A stretch of DNA of 64,000 nt from DAOVRD01 sp964521715 (GTDB lineage: Bacteria; Planctomycetota; Brocadiia; SM23-32): assembly GCA_964521715.1 (NCBI GenBank), contig CAZFSS010000006.1, positions 1-64,000 of the forward strand. Reading direction: 5' to 3'. The position numbers and the translations under genes were made by a program. The notes beneath the pieces are model-generated. The model ran no database searches. It saw only the letters and a list, made by a program, of their open reading frames with translations, and was not told the origin of the DNA. Positions 40,241-47,295 of this stretch are shown here, in pieces (the stretch's first letter is position 1; the number at the start of each line of letters is the position of its first letter).

Positions 40241-41608
40241 TCAGGCCATGCGGGCGTTCGGCCGCGCAACCTCGAACATCCTGCGCGCCGTCCCGCGGAT
40301 GGAGACGGTCGGCATGCCCTTCACGTCGGTGTGCATCGTATCCTCCAGAGGCTCGGTCCAATGGGAGGGGATGCCGGCCGTGCCGCACATGGCGCCCATG
40401 ATGGAGCCGACGGTGGCACCGTTGCAGTCGGTGTCCATGCCGGCGGAGACGGTGATACCGATCGTGCGGGTGAAGTCGCCCCCGCCCATCAGCAGGCCCA
40501 GCACGCAGATAGCGGCGTTCGGCAGGGCATGGTTGAGGGGCTTGGTGCAGTCGGCGCAGCGCTCGTAGATGCGGGCGTTCACGGCCTGCCAGTCGTCCGT
40601 GGCCGCGCACCGCTCTTGCGTGAAGCGCACGACGTCGGCCAGCCGCGAGCGAGGCGGCACGTAGGAGAGGGCCGTCTCGACGGCGGCGGCGGGGTCCGTC
40701 TGCGCGAAGGCGTCGGCGATGAGCACGGAGAAGAAGATGCCGGAGTAGATGCCGTTGCGCACTTGGGAGTTCACGGCATCGCGGTAGGCCATGCGTGCGG
40801 CGAGGGCCGGATTCGCAGGCGCCCCCCAGCCCCAAGGGTCGCAACGTATCTGCGCTCCGAGCGATTGCGGGCAGGGATTGCCGTAGAGGCCCGTGTAGGG
40901 AGACCTGAGGCCAAAGACGAACGTGCGGAACAGGTTACGGCCCGATGCCCAGAGCGAACTGAACGGTGCCAGTTGCGTCAGCGTCTCGGCCGCTTGCTGG
41001 CAAGTGAACTCCGTGCCGTGGCGCTCCAGTGTGAGCTGGCCGACCAGCGCGTACAGCAAGTCGTCGTCGGGCGCCGCGCCATGGAACTGGCCCTTCGTGA
41101 GCCCGTTGACGTACGGCAGCTTGCCGGCGAAGACCGGGTCGGGCACGTGCTCGGGCGGCAGCGTCGGATCCACCGGGTTCATGTAGTCCCTGAGCGGCCA
41201 CGAGCCGACGAAGTGAAGCAGCTCCTTGATCCTGGCCGGCCATTGCGTGCCCTCAATGGGCTTGCCCAGCTGGCAGCCGACGCAGCGGCCGAGCCAGGCG
41301 GCGTGCAGGCGGTCGGCCAGGTCGTCTTCGGTGCCGCCAAAGCGGGCATGGGACTCAGGGTCGGGGAAGGTCGCTGAGATCGTGTCCCAGTCACCGGGCT
41401 CGTCGAACCCGTAGCTCTCGGGCGCCGGCATGGCCCAGATGCGCTGCTGGAAGGCCAGCAAGGCGTCCGCCGAGCCCGCGGCAGCGGCCTCCTCAAGCTC
41501 GGCGAGCAGCGCGTCGACGTCGTGGCCCGCATACTGCATCCCGCGCACGTCGGTTCGCACGTCCTCCAGTATCCGGCCGAACAGCGGGTGCTCTCTCACG
41601 TCCGCCAT
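40241..41608 (-). CDS. ADP-ribosylglycohydrolase-family protein
   Basis: 455 residues from the ATG at 41608 with GAGGAGGCAATC upstream. Metal-binding sites are GAAPDDDLLYALVGQL and VSAGMDTDCNGATVGSIMGA, the two Asp clusters that hold two Mg ions in ADP-ribosylglycohydrolases. LADRLHAAWLGRCVGCQLGK is the start of the fold. An extra N-terminal 100 residues precede it. The family cleaves N- or O-glycosidic bonds of ADP-ribose and relatives; some members act on nucleosides. Its operon partner RpiB suggests the released pentose is passed on. Confidence 0.9.
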   Translation of the reverse strand: MADVREHPLFGRILEDVRTDVRGMQYAGHDVDALLAELEEAAAAGSADALLAFQQRIWAMPAPESYGFDEPGDWDTISATFPDPESHARFGGTEDDLADRLHAAWLGRCVGCQLGKPIEGTQWPARIKELLHFVGSWPLRDYMNPVDPTLPPEHVPDPVFAGKLPYVNGLTKGQFHGAAPDDDLLYALVGQLTLERHGTEFTCQQAAETLTQLAPFSSLWASGRNLFRTFVFGLRSPYTGLYGNPCPQSLGAQIRCDPWGWGAPANPALAARMAYRDAVNSQVRNGIYSGIFFSVLIADAFAQTDPAAAVETALSYVPPRSRLADVVRFTQERCAATDDWQAVNARIYERCADCTKPLNHALPNAAICVLGLLMGGGDFTRTIGITVSAGMDTDCNGATVGSIMGAMCGTAGIPSHWTEPLEDTMHTDVKGMPTVSIRGTARRMFEVARPNARMA

Positions 41609-41794
41609 GATTGCCTCCTCAGGATCGGTCTCACTTCAGGGCGATGGCGCGGCGCGCCAGCTCGGCCACATGGTCGGCCATGAGCCCCGCTCAGTCAAGG
41701 TCGGGGACGGGCGCTTTCGGGAGCTCGACGACCGGCTCCCGGGACGGTATGGGAAGCTGCTGGCGCGGGGGCGGCGAGATCCGCACGGCCAGCA

Positions 41795-42213
41795 TTAGAC
41801 ACGGATTCGCACGGATTCTCACTGATCGAAGACCTTGCGCTTCACCTCGACTTGCCGGCCGAAGTTCAGCAGAAGGCCCACCTCGATCCCCGTGCCCTTC
41901 AGGTAGTTGACCAGTTGCGTCTCGTGGACCGGCTCAAGGGCGCTGACCGCCTTCACCTCGACGATCACTTTGCCCTCGACAACGAGGTCAGCCACGTAGT
42001 CGCCGACCAACTCGCCCTCGTAGCGGACCGGCACGAGATACTGCTGATCTACCTCGAAGCCGGCGTTGCGAAGTTCCAGCGCCAGGGCGTTCTCATAGAC
42101 TTTCTCCAGGAACCCGAATCCGAGCGCGTTGTGCACCTTGAACGCTGCGCCGATGATCCTCTCTGTGATGTCCTCGTACTTCATCCGTGGTATCTGTGTG
42201 CATCCGTGTCTAA
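41795..42213. mobile_element. GxxExxY cassette with inverted repeat ends
   Basis: A 419-bp unit. Its ends are a perfect 12-bp inverted repeat (TTAGACACGGAT at 41795-41806; ATCCGTGTCTAA at 42202-42213). Inside each end are three near-tandem about 10-nt units of the ATCYGTG type (ACGGATTCGC, ACGGATTCTC, ACTGATC on the left; ATCCGTGGT, ATCTGTGTGC, ATCCGTGTCT on the right). Between them is one gene and nothing else. It interrupts a TPR gene. I know that GxxExxY genes in other genomes are often flanked by similar CTGTG-type repeats. Confidence 0.7.
41819..42184 (-). CDS. GxxExxY protein
   Basis: 121 residues: MKYEDITERIIGAAFKVHNA, then LGFGFLEKVYENALALELRN carrying the namesake GFLEKVY motif, VRYEGELVGDYVADLVVEGK, VIVEVKAVSALEPVHETQLV and NYLKGTGIEVGLLLNFG. 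The D-x12-ExK layout (DYVAD... VIVEVKA) is that of the PD-(D/E)XK nuclease fold, so nucleic-acid cleavage is plausible but unproven. The family is widespread and functionally undefined. The gene is alone inside a repeat-ended cassette; no ribosome site is clear because the start lies in the repeats. Length is typical. Confidence 0.9.
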   Translation of the reverse strand: MKYEDITERIIGAAFKVHNALGFGFLEKVYENALALELRNAGFEVDQQYLVPVRYEGELVGDYVADLVVEGKVIVEVKAVSALEPVHETQLVNYLKGTGIEVGLLLNFGRQVEVKRKVFDQ

Positions 42214-42604
42214 GAAGGCCGTCTCTGTCGTAGCGGCGAGGAGGTTCTTCCAGCCGGGGAGGTAGTCGTCTTTGTGGGAGACGGCCATCCGGAAGCACGC
42301 GATGGCCTGGTCGTACTCGCCCTTGGCGGCGAAGCCCACGCCCATGTTGTTGACCATCGCTTCCTCGGTCGGGTTGAGCAAGGCGGGGCGGCCAGCCGAA
42401 GCGGAGTCCGCCGGCAGGTCGTTCCCTTGAGTCGTGGGTACCTTGCGGGGCAGCCAGACGTACCACCCATACAGACCCCCTCCGATCATCGCCACGAGCA
42501 GCATGGCAATGACGAGAGGACCAGAGCGGTTCCTGCGCTCAATCTCCATCTCTGCCGCTACGCTTACGGGATAGCGAGTGTACGGCCCCCAGCGCATTCC
42601 CACC

Positions 42605-42733
42605 ATGCCGAAGGCGCCAGCCGTCCCGCGCGAGGAGATAGTTCGCAGGCTGTGGGCCTATCACGGCACGCCTCGGCGATTCAACCGACATCGAGTCCAC
42701 ATGGCGGACGACGCCACCATCACACTCAAGTAG
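42605..42733 (+). CDS. Very short open frame, doubtful
   Basis: 42 codons, MPKAPAVPREEIVRRLWAYH to DDATITLK, divergent from the TPR gene. Composition is not absurd, but there is no ribosome site or family. It may be a relic. Confidence 0.15.
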   Translation: MPKAPAVPREEIVRRLWAYHGTPRRFNRHRVHMADDATITLK

Positions 42734-42816
42734 GACAACCCGGCGCGGCCGACTTGGCTGGCACCAGACAACGGCTCTGCTCTGGCAGAACAGAAGACCG
42801 CACGCAGGAGGCCGGG

Positions 42817-43278
42817 CTAGCCACGGGCGAAGCCGCCGAGCATGACGAAGGCAGCAGTCAGAGGCACAAACCAGAGCAGGAACTGAACCAGCCACAAGTC
42901 CCTCAAAGCGTCAACGTCCGGCTGGCCCGATTGCCACCGCGTGAGGGGGGTGTGCTCCAGGTGTCGGAAGGAGAGCCACAGCAGCCCGGAAACGGGCAGA
43001 ACAACCGCGCCGTAGAAGTACTTCAGCGAGATGGTGTATGATGCGGCGAGAGCCCGTGCGGGGCCCCAGGGCACCAGCGAGACCGCCCACACAACTGAAC
43101 CAGCCTGGATCGCCAGCACCGCAAGGAACTCCAGCGAACCAAGCGCCCCTATGCTGGAGTTCGCTGGGTCAGGCTGGCAGCAACGCCAGTAACGTCCGAA
43201 TGTAACGATATCGAACGCCGCGATCGCGATCCAACACGCCAGCAGGAGCATGTACCAAGCAAGCTCGATGGTTTCCAT
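42817..43278 (-). CDS. Four-span membrane protein; candidate RHS immunity protein
   Basis: 153 residues from METIELAWYMLLLACWIAIA, with GGAGGCGGAATACTG just upstream. Four hydrophobic stretches are visible: ELAWYMLLLACWIAIAAF, LEFLAVLAIQAGSVVWAVSL, YFYGAVVLPVSGLLWL and LVQFLLWFVPLTAAFVMLGG. No family is recognised. It lies 138 bases downstream of the RHS C-terminal gene in the same direction, the place where immunity genes usually stand for polymorphic toxins. A small membrane protein would suit a membrane-active toxin. This role is inference only. Confidence 0.5.
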   Translation of the reverse strand: METIELAWYMLLLACWIAIAAFDIVTFGRYWRCCQPDPANSSIGALGSLEFLAVLAIQAGSVVWAVSLVPWGPARALAASYTISLKYFYGAVVLPVSGLLWLSFRHLEHTPLTRWQSGQPDVDALRDLWLVQFLLWFVPLTAAFVMLGGFARG

Positions 43279-43416
43279 CAGTATTCCGCCTCCGCCCACT
43301 GGTTGTGCCGGCTAGCTACTCACCTTGCCAGCTGTCTCCGACGCCGGCCATCCATTCGGCAGCCCATGAGAGCCAGACCTCCCGAGTGTCTCCGTCCCAA
43401 TGCTGTCCCGCCGAGC

Positions 43417-44937
43417 CTACGCAGGCTTCGGCACGCCCGGCGGAATGGGAAGGTGCGGCGGGAATCCGTGTGCCCCGCCCTCGATCCACTCTTGGATGTC
43501 CTCTAGCATTTTCAGGGTCGCCTCTCGCTCCGGACTGGAATCCAAGTTCCGAAGGCACCGCAGCGCAGCGATGGGATCGGCCAAGGGACGCGGGTTCACA
43601 GCATTGCGTACAGCAGCCAGGCACATGCACAAGTGAAAGTTGGCAAAGCGCGTAGCCTCATCTGCCTGTGTCTTACAGAAGTTGTGACACTGTTTCCGCA
43701 AGTAGATGGCGAGGCCCTGCCTTACGGCCACAGCGAGAACAACCACACCGCCACCCAACGGATGGCCTGCTACCAAGAAAGCGCCTGTGAAGGCACCCCC
43801 TACGGACAAGTTGGCCGCAGTCAACGCGTGGTAAGTGACCTCGCACGCGGCGTTGCACAAGCTTTCACCCAGGGAGATCACTGCGACTTCAATGGCGAAG
43901 CCAGCGTAGCATTCGAAGACCGAAGACGGCGTCGGTACCAGGCCGTACGGATCAACCCGGGTCGTCGGCAGGCCAACGCAGTACTCATACAGATCCGGGA
44001 GCAGACCAGCTAGAGGCCTGTGGGCGCTTGACATGTAACTGCATGCCCCGCTCGTCTGTTCTCGAGAGCTATCGGGCGATGAACCATTGCTCGAGCTGCC
44101 GGGCAAACTGCTGACCTCGGGCTGTGCTGCCCCTGGATCGCGCGTAAGGAACCGCCCGAGGCCGGTGTGGTAGTAGCGATACCTGTACTGCAAGACGCCG
44201 GATTCGGGGTCGAGGCGGCGGCCCGTGAAGCGATATGGATTCCCCACATCCGAAAGGCCGTCCCCGTCGACGGAACCGTCTGCATCTAACACGGTTGCGC
44301 CACCATATGCATCGTAACGGTATCTTTCCACTATTGTACCACTTGCGTCGCTCAAGGCATAGACGGAGAAGAGGGTGTTGGCGTGGTAGTAGACGATCTC
44401 GTTAGCATCCGCGAAATCCGTGTCGGCGTTGAAGTCCCTTTCTTGGACCGCCACGGCGTCGATGTAACCGGGCGCATACGTAAACCTTGCGACAAGGTCC
44501 CCGGCGCTGTCCCGCTCCTCCCGGCACTGCCAACCTGCCCCGAGCGCAGTCGAGGGGTCGCCCCCCCAGATGAACCGCGTCGTGCCGTTCAGGGAGCCCC
44601 CGCCTTCGCAGGGCGCCATAGCGCCGCTCCCGGCCTTCGCAGCCGAGGCCGCTTCGGCGGAGTGGGCTCGGCGCGCCGGCGGCTTGTTCGTTACACTCTT
44701 CAGCACCCGCCGGTTCCAGGCGTCATACTTGTACTCGCCCGTGGTGTTCCAGTTCCCCGACTGCTTCTCCCACCTTCGCCGAGGCTTCGGCGGGCAAGCC
44801 TCGACCTCGATCAGGCGGTTGCGGTAATCCCACGTGTACTTGTGGTTGCCGTTCGAGTCCCCGTCCTGCGTCAGGTTCCCCGCCGCGTCGACTGTCGCCG
44901 GCGCCACTCCGTCCCCTGCCAGCTGTTGCCACCGCAT
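43417..44937 (-). CDS. RHS-repeat protein C-terminal part with variable tail, 5-prime truncated
   Basis: 506 codons. The N-terminal part shows YD-type repeats (AAGNLTQDGDSNGNHKYTWD, GEYKYDAWNRRVLKSV, VERYRYDAYGGATVL). Then comes the RHS core motif NPYRFTGRRLDPESGVLQYR, YHTGLGRFLTRDP and LYEYCVGLPTTRVDPYGLVP. After DPYGL the last about 170 residues form a unique, cysteine-rich tail with a hydrophobic stretch (GGAFTGAFLVAGHPLGGGVV), as expected for a toxin tip. The frame is closed upstream by a TAG, so most of the repeat barrel is missing. Three short palindromic repeats are inserted in frame. Confidence 0.8.
   Translation of the reverse strand: MRWQQLAGDGVAPATVDAAGNLTQDGDSNGNHKYTWDYRNRLIEVEACPPKPRRRWEKQSGNWNTTGEYKYDAWNRRVLKSVTNKPPARRAHSAEAASAAKAGSGAMAPCEGGGSLNGTTRFIWGGDPSTALGAGWQCREERDSAGDLVARFTYAPGYIDAVAVQERDFNADTDFADANEIVYYHANTLFSVYALSDASGTIVERYRYDAYGGATVLDADGSVDGDGLSDVGNPYRFTGRRLDPESGVLQYRYRYYHTGLGRFLTRDPGAAQPEVSSLPGSSSNGSSPDSSREQTSGACSYMSSAHRPLAGLLPDLYEYCVGLPTTRVDPYGLVPTPSSVFECYAGFAIEVAVISLGESLCNAACEVTYHALTAANLSVGGAFTGAFLVAGHPLGGGVVVLAVAVRQGLAIYLRKQCHNFCKTQADEATRFANFHLCMCLAAVRNAVNPRPLADPIAALRCLRNLDSSPEREATLKMLEDIQEWIEGGAHGFPPHLPIPPGVPKPA
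44534..44557. repeat. 24-nt interspersed repeat, type A, copy 2
   Basis: CCTGCCCCGAGCGCAGTCGA plus GGGG, one base different from 25955-25978. Here it lies inside the RHS frame and encodes the odd peptide DPSTALGAG. Confidence 0.8.
44631..44665. repeat. REP-like palindromic repeat, type B, copy 3
   Basis: CGGCCTTCGCAGCCGAGGCC then GCTTCGGCGGAGTGG, the reverse-complement orientation of the 26.0 kb copy. It adds an alanine-rich peptide (HSAEAASAAKAG) to the RHS protein without breaking the frame. A shorter relative lies at 44771-44794 (PPKPRRR). Confidence 0.75.
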
Positions 44938-45307
44938 GCCAGGGACTGCCTATCTCTGCCGCAGCTTTGGCCTTGTGACCTCTCAGGCTGGCAGTTGCCA
45001 GTTCGCCGCTAGCCCCGGTTCTGCCAGCGAGTGGCAGGACATGTCAGCGCCAGCCTACAGCAAGTGAAAACCCCGGGGGAAACAACGGGCGAGGGACCCA
45101 TGCGGCCTCTGCGGCGTCCGTGCCGTCTAACCGCCGTGCGGTGGCACGCAATCCCTTTTCGTCAGTTGCCGCACTGCCGCTTCTCTGAAGACCACAAGGC
45201 GCTGGAGCCAGCCCTGCTACTTTGACGGCGCGAAGGCCCGCCGTTACACTCGCTGAGCGCGGGGCGGGCGCTTGTCTGCCTCTTCGGGTCTTGGGGAGGG
45301 CCGAACC
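44938..45307. other. Gene-free stretch between the RHS fragment and chrB
   Basis: 370 bases. Missing upstream RHS sequence is not found here, so the RHS gene was cut at about 44940. No RNA or open frame is supported. GGGGAGGGCCGAACC at the right end is the ribosome site of the next gene. Confidence 0.5.
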
Positions 45308-45745
45308 ATGAAGTGGGTGACGCGTTCGCACGTGCATGTGGACCGGGTGGCCTGTCCGTGGCTGATCTTGCGGTTCGTGGATTCCGAGGCCGAGTTCATC
45401 TTCGTGCCCAGGAGCATGGTCAACGAGGTGGCCGAGAAAGAGGGGGCGATCCCGTTTGATGCGCCGGGCGTCGAGCTGGGTCATCACGACGGCAAGTGTT
45501 CCTTCGAGGCGATCATCGAGAAGTACGGGCTGAGCGATCCCGCACTGCTGCGGGTGGCGAAGATCGTCCACGCGGCCGACACGAACGAGATGGGCAGTGA
45601 GCCGCTGGCGCGGGGCTTCGAGGCCATTGCGGTCGGCTACAGCCTGCGGTTCCCCGACGACAAGGAGAACCTGGCGAACCAGTTCGAGATGTATGACGCC
45701 CTCTACGCTTGGTGCCGGCTGGACGTTGCCAAGGGCACGAAGTAG
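45308..45745 (+). CDS. Chromate-resistance ChrB C-terminal-domain protein
   Basis: 145 residues from the ATG at 45308. MKWVTRSHVHVDRVACPWLI is the start of the ChrB C-terminal domain; the conserved RxHxxVDRxACPWLIxRFxD signature is intact. FVPRSMVNEVAEKEGAIPFD, GVELGHHDGKCSFEAIIEKY and VAKIVHAADTNEMGSEPLAR follow. This stand-alone domain lacks the N-terminal ChrB part. In chromate operons it accompanies ChrA, but here the next gene (15 bases downstream) is an MFS transporter. The actual inducer or substrate is unknown. Confidence 0.9.
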   Translation: MKWVTRSHVHVDRVACPWLILRFVDSEAEFIFVPRSMVNEVAEKEGAIPFDAPGVELGHHDGKCSFEAIIEKYGLSDPALLRVAKIVHAADTNEMGSEPLARGFEAIAVGYSLRFPDDKENLANQFEMYDALYAWCRLDVAKGTK

Positions 45746-45760
45746 GCGAGGGCGGAAACA

Positions 45761-46966
45761 ATGGAATCGCTCCGCCGGCTCTGCGGCTTCCTCGGCCTCA
45801 AGCGGAGCATCGTCGGCCTGCTCTGCATGGCCATCCTCGTCGGGATGGGCGAGAAGATGGCCGAGCGGTTCCTGCCGATCTACCTGCTCGCCCTGGGCGG
45901 CGGGGCGCTCTCGGTGGGTCTGCTCAACGGGCTGGACAACCTGCTCTCAGCCCTTTACTCCTTCCCCGGCGGTTACCTGTCCGATCGCCTCGGCACGAAG
46001 CGGGCGCTGCTGGTCTTCAACCTGATTGCGATGCTCGGTTTCGTCATCGTCATCCTCGTGCCGTCCTGGCCGGCGGTGATTCTGGGGGCCGTGTTCTTCC
46101 TGTCATGGACGGCCATCTCCCTGCCGGCCACCATGAGCCTGGTGGCCAGGGTCCTGCCGAAGAACAAGCGCACGATGGGCGTCTCGATGCACTCGTTTGT
46201 GCGGCGAGTACCGATGGCACTCGGGCCGGTCGTGGGCGGGCTGTGCATAGACCGCTGGGGTACGGGGGACGGCGTGAGGATCGCCTTCGTGGCCGCCCTC
46301 GGGATGGCGGTGATAGCCGCAGTGGCGCAGCAATTACTCATTGAGGACGAACGGCCGGCAGAGAAGGCGGTTACCTCCACGCCGAGACAGCCCCTGACCG
46401 TGCTGCGCGAAATGCGGCCTGAACTCAAGAACCTGCTCGTGTCGGACATCCTCGTGCGTTTCTGTGAGCAGATCCCGTATGCCTTCGTCGTTGTCTGGGC
46501 CATGCAGAGGATCGCATCCCCTATCAGCGGCACGCAGTTCGGCATACTGACCAGCGTTGAGATGGCGACGGCGATGCTCATCTATATCCCCGTTGCGTAC
46601 CTCGCCGATCGCAGCCACAAGAAGCCGTTCGTGCTCCTCACGTTCGCGTTCTTCACGCTGTTCCCGCTGGCGCTGATGTTCTGCCAGTCGTTTGGCCTGC
46701 TCGTGGCCGCCTTTGTGCTGCGCGGGTTCAAGGAGTTCGGGGAACCGACACGCAAGGCCCTGATCATGGACCTGGCGCCGGAGGACCAGAAGGCTCTGAC
46801 GTTCGGCGCGTACTACCTGGCGCGCGACATAGTGGTATCGCTGGCCGCGTTCGGCGGGGCGTTCCTGTGGAATGTCAGCCCGCAGGCCAACTTCCTGACG
46901 GCGTTCGCGTGCGGCGTGCTGGGCACCGTTTGGTTTGCACTCCGCGGGGGTGACCTGCAGGGCTGA
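45761..46966 (+). CDS. MFS transporter
   Basis: 401 residues with about 12 hydrophobic spans. MFS features: RFLPIYLLALGGGALSVGLL in span 1-2, GGYLSDRLGTKRALL (the loop 2-3 motif G-x3-D-R-x-G-x-R/K-R), PLGPVVGGLCIDRWG-like segment ALGPVVGGLCIDRWGTGDGV, and AYLADRSHKKPFVLLTFAFF in the second half (loop 8-9). Substrate is unknown. It starts 15 bases after the ChrB-like gene and is probably co-transcribed with it, which suggests export of an oxyanion or drug. Confidence 0.9.
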   Translation: MESLRRLCGFLGLKRSIVGLLCMAILVGMGEKMAERFLPIYLLALGGGALSVGLLNGLDNLLSALYSFPGGYLSDRLGTKRALLVFNLIAMLGFVIVILVPSWPAVILGAVFFLSWTAISLPATMSLVARVLPKNKRTMGVSMHSFVRRVPMALGPVVGGLCIDRWGTGDGVRIAFVAALGMAVIAAVAQQLLIEDERPAEKAVTSTPRQPLTVLREMRPELKNLLVSDILVRFCEQIPYAFVVVWAMQRIASPISGTQFGILTSVEMATAMLIYIPVAYLADRSHKKPFVLLTFAFFTLFPLALMFCQSFGLLVAAFVLRGFKEFGEPTRKALIMDLAPEDQKALTFGAYYLARDIVVSLAAFGGAFLWNVSPQANFLTAFACGVLGTVWFALRGGDLQG

Positions 46967-46974
46967 CGAACGCC

Positions 46975-47130
46975 TCCACCGGCCAGGCCTCTGAAGTCGC
47001 CTCAGCCGCTCGCGGTGCGTAGATCAACGACAGGTCCGGCAGGGCCTCCACCGCCCCCGACACGTCCAGTAGGCCGGGATCGGTGCAGACGTCCATGGTG
47101 AGGTGGAGGCGGCAGGTCGCATCAATCAGT
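46975..47130 (-). pseudogene. Detached LLDV-type C-terminal remnant, copy 3
   Basis: The minus strand reads DATCRLHLTMDVCTDPGLLD then VSGAVEALPDLSLIYAPRAA. This is the best-preserved of three related pieces (25.9, 33.7 and 47.0 kb). No start, and upstream it is followed by unrelated sequence. All three lie just behind the stop of a real gene. The remaining 47131-47295 holds nothing I can support. Confidence 0.5.
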
Positions 47131-47295
47131 GTTCCAGAAGGGGGCCGGTCGGGGAGTGAGAGTATGTTCTGCTGGGTTTGACGTTGGCTGCCAGGGCTGC
47201 TGTGGCCCAAACACGTGTGACGACGCCCTTTCCTCGGGGATCAAGCCGACCAAGATGCGTGTTTGTCGCATGCGGAGCGAAGCGAAGGGGCTCGG

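Larger units (their letters stand above)
41691..42549 (-). pseudogene. TPR membrane protein split by the GxxExxY cassette
   Basis: The ATG at 42549 begins MEIERRNRSGPLVIAMLLVA, a membrane anchor, then LLNPTEEAMVNNMGVGFAAK and GEYDQAIACFRMAVSHKDDY, a tetratricopeptide helix pair, to NLLAATTETAF at 42214. There the cassette begins. On its far side (41794 down to 41691) the minus strand reads LAVRISPPPRQQLPIPSREP then VVELPKAPVPDLD and TGA, a natural C-terminus. Removing the cassette plus two boundary bases joins the halves in one frame. As found, the host frame runs into the cassette and stops at HRYHG. Confidence 0.65.

Noticed and set aside
41430..41798. Plus-strand frame ending VKVGDGRFRELDDRLPGRYG...
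   Set aside because: At first it looked like a gene tail. The opposite strand reads LAVRISPPPRQQLPIPSREP and joins the TPR gene across the cassette, a better explanation.
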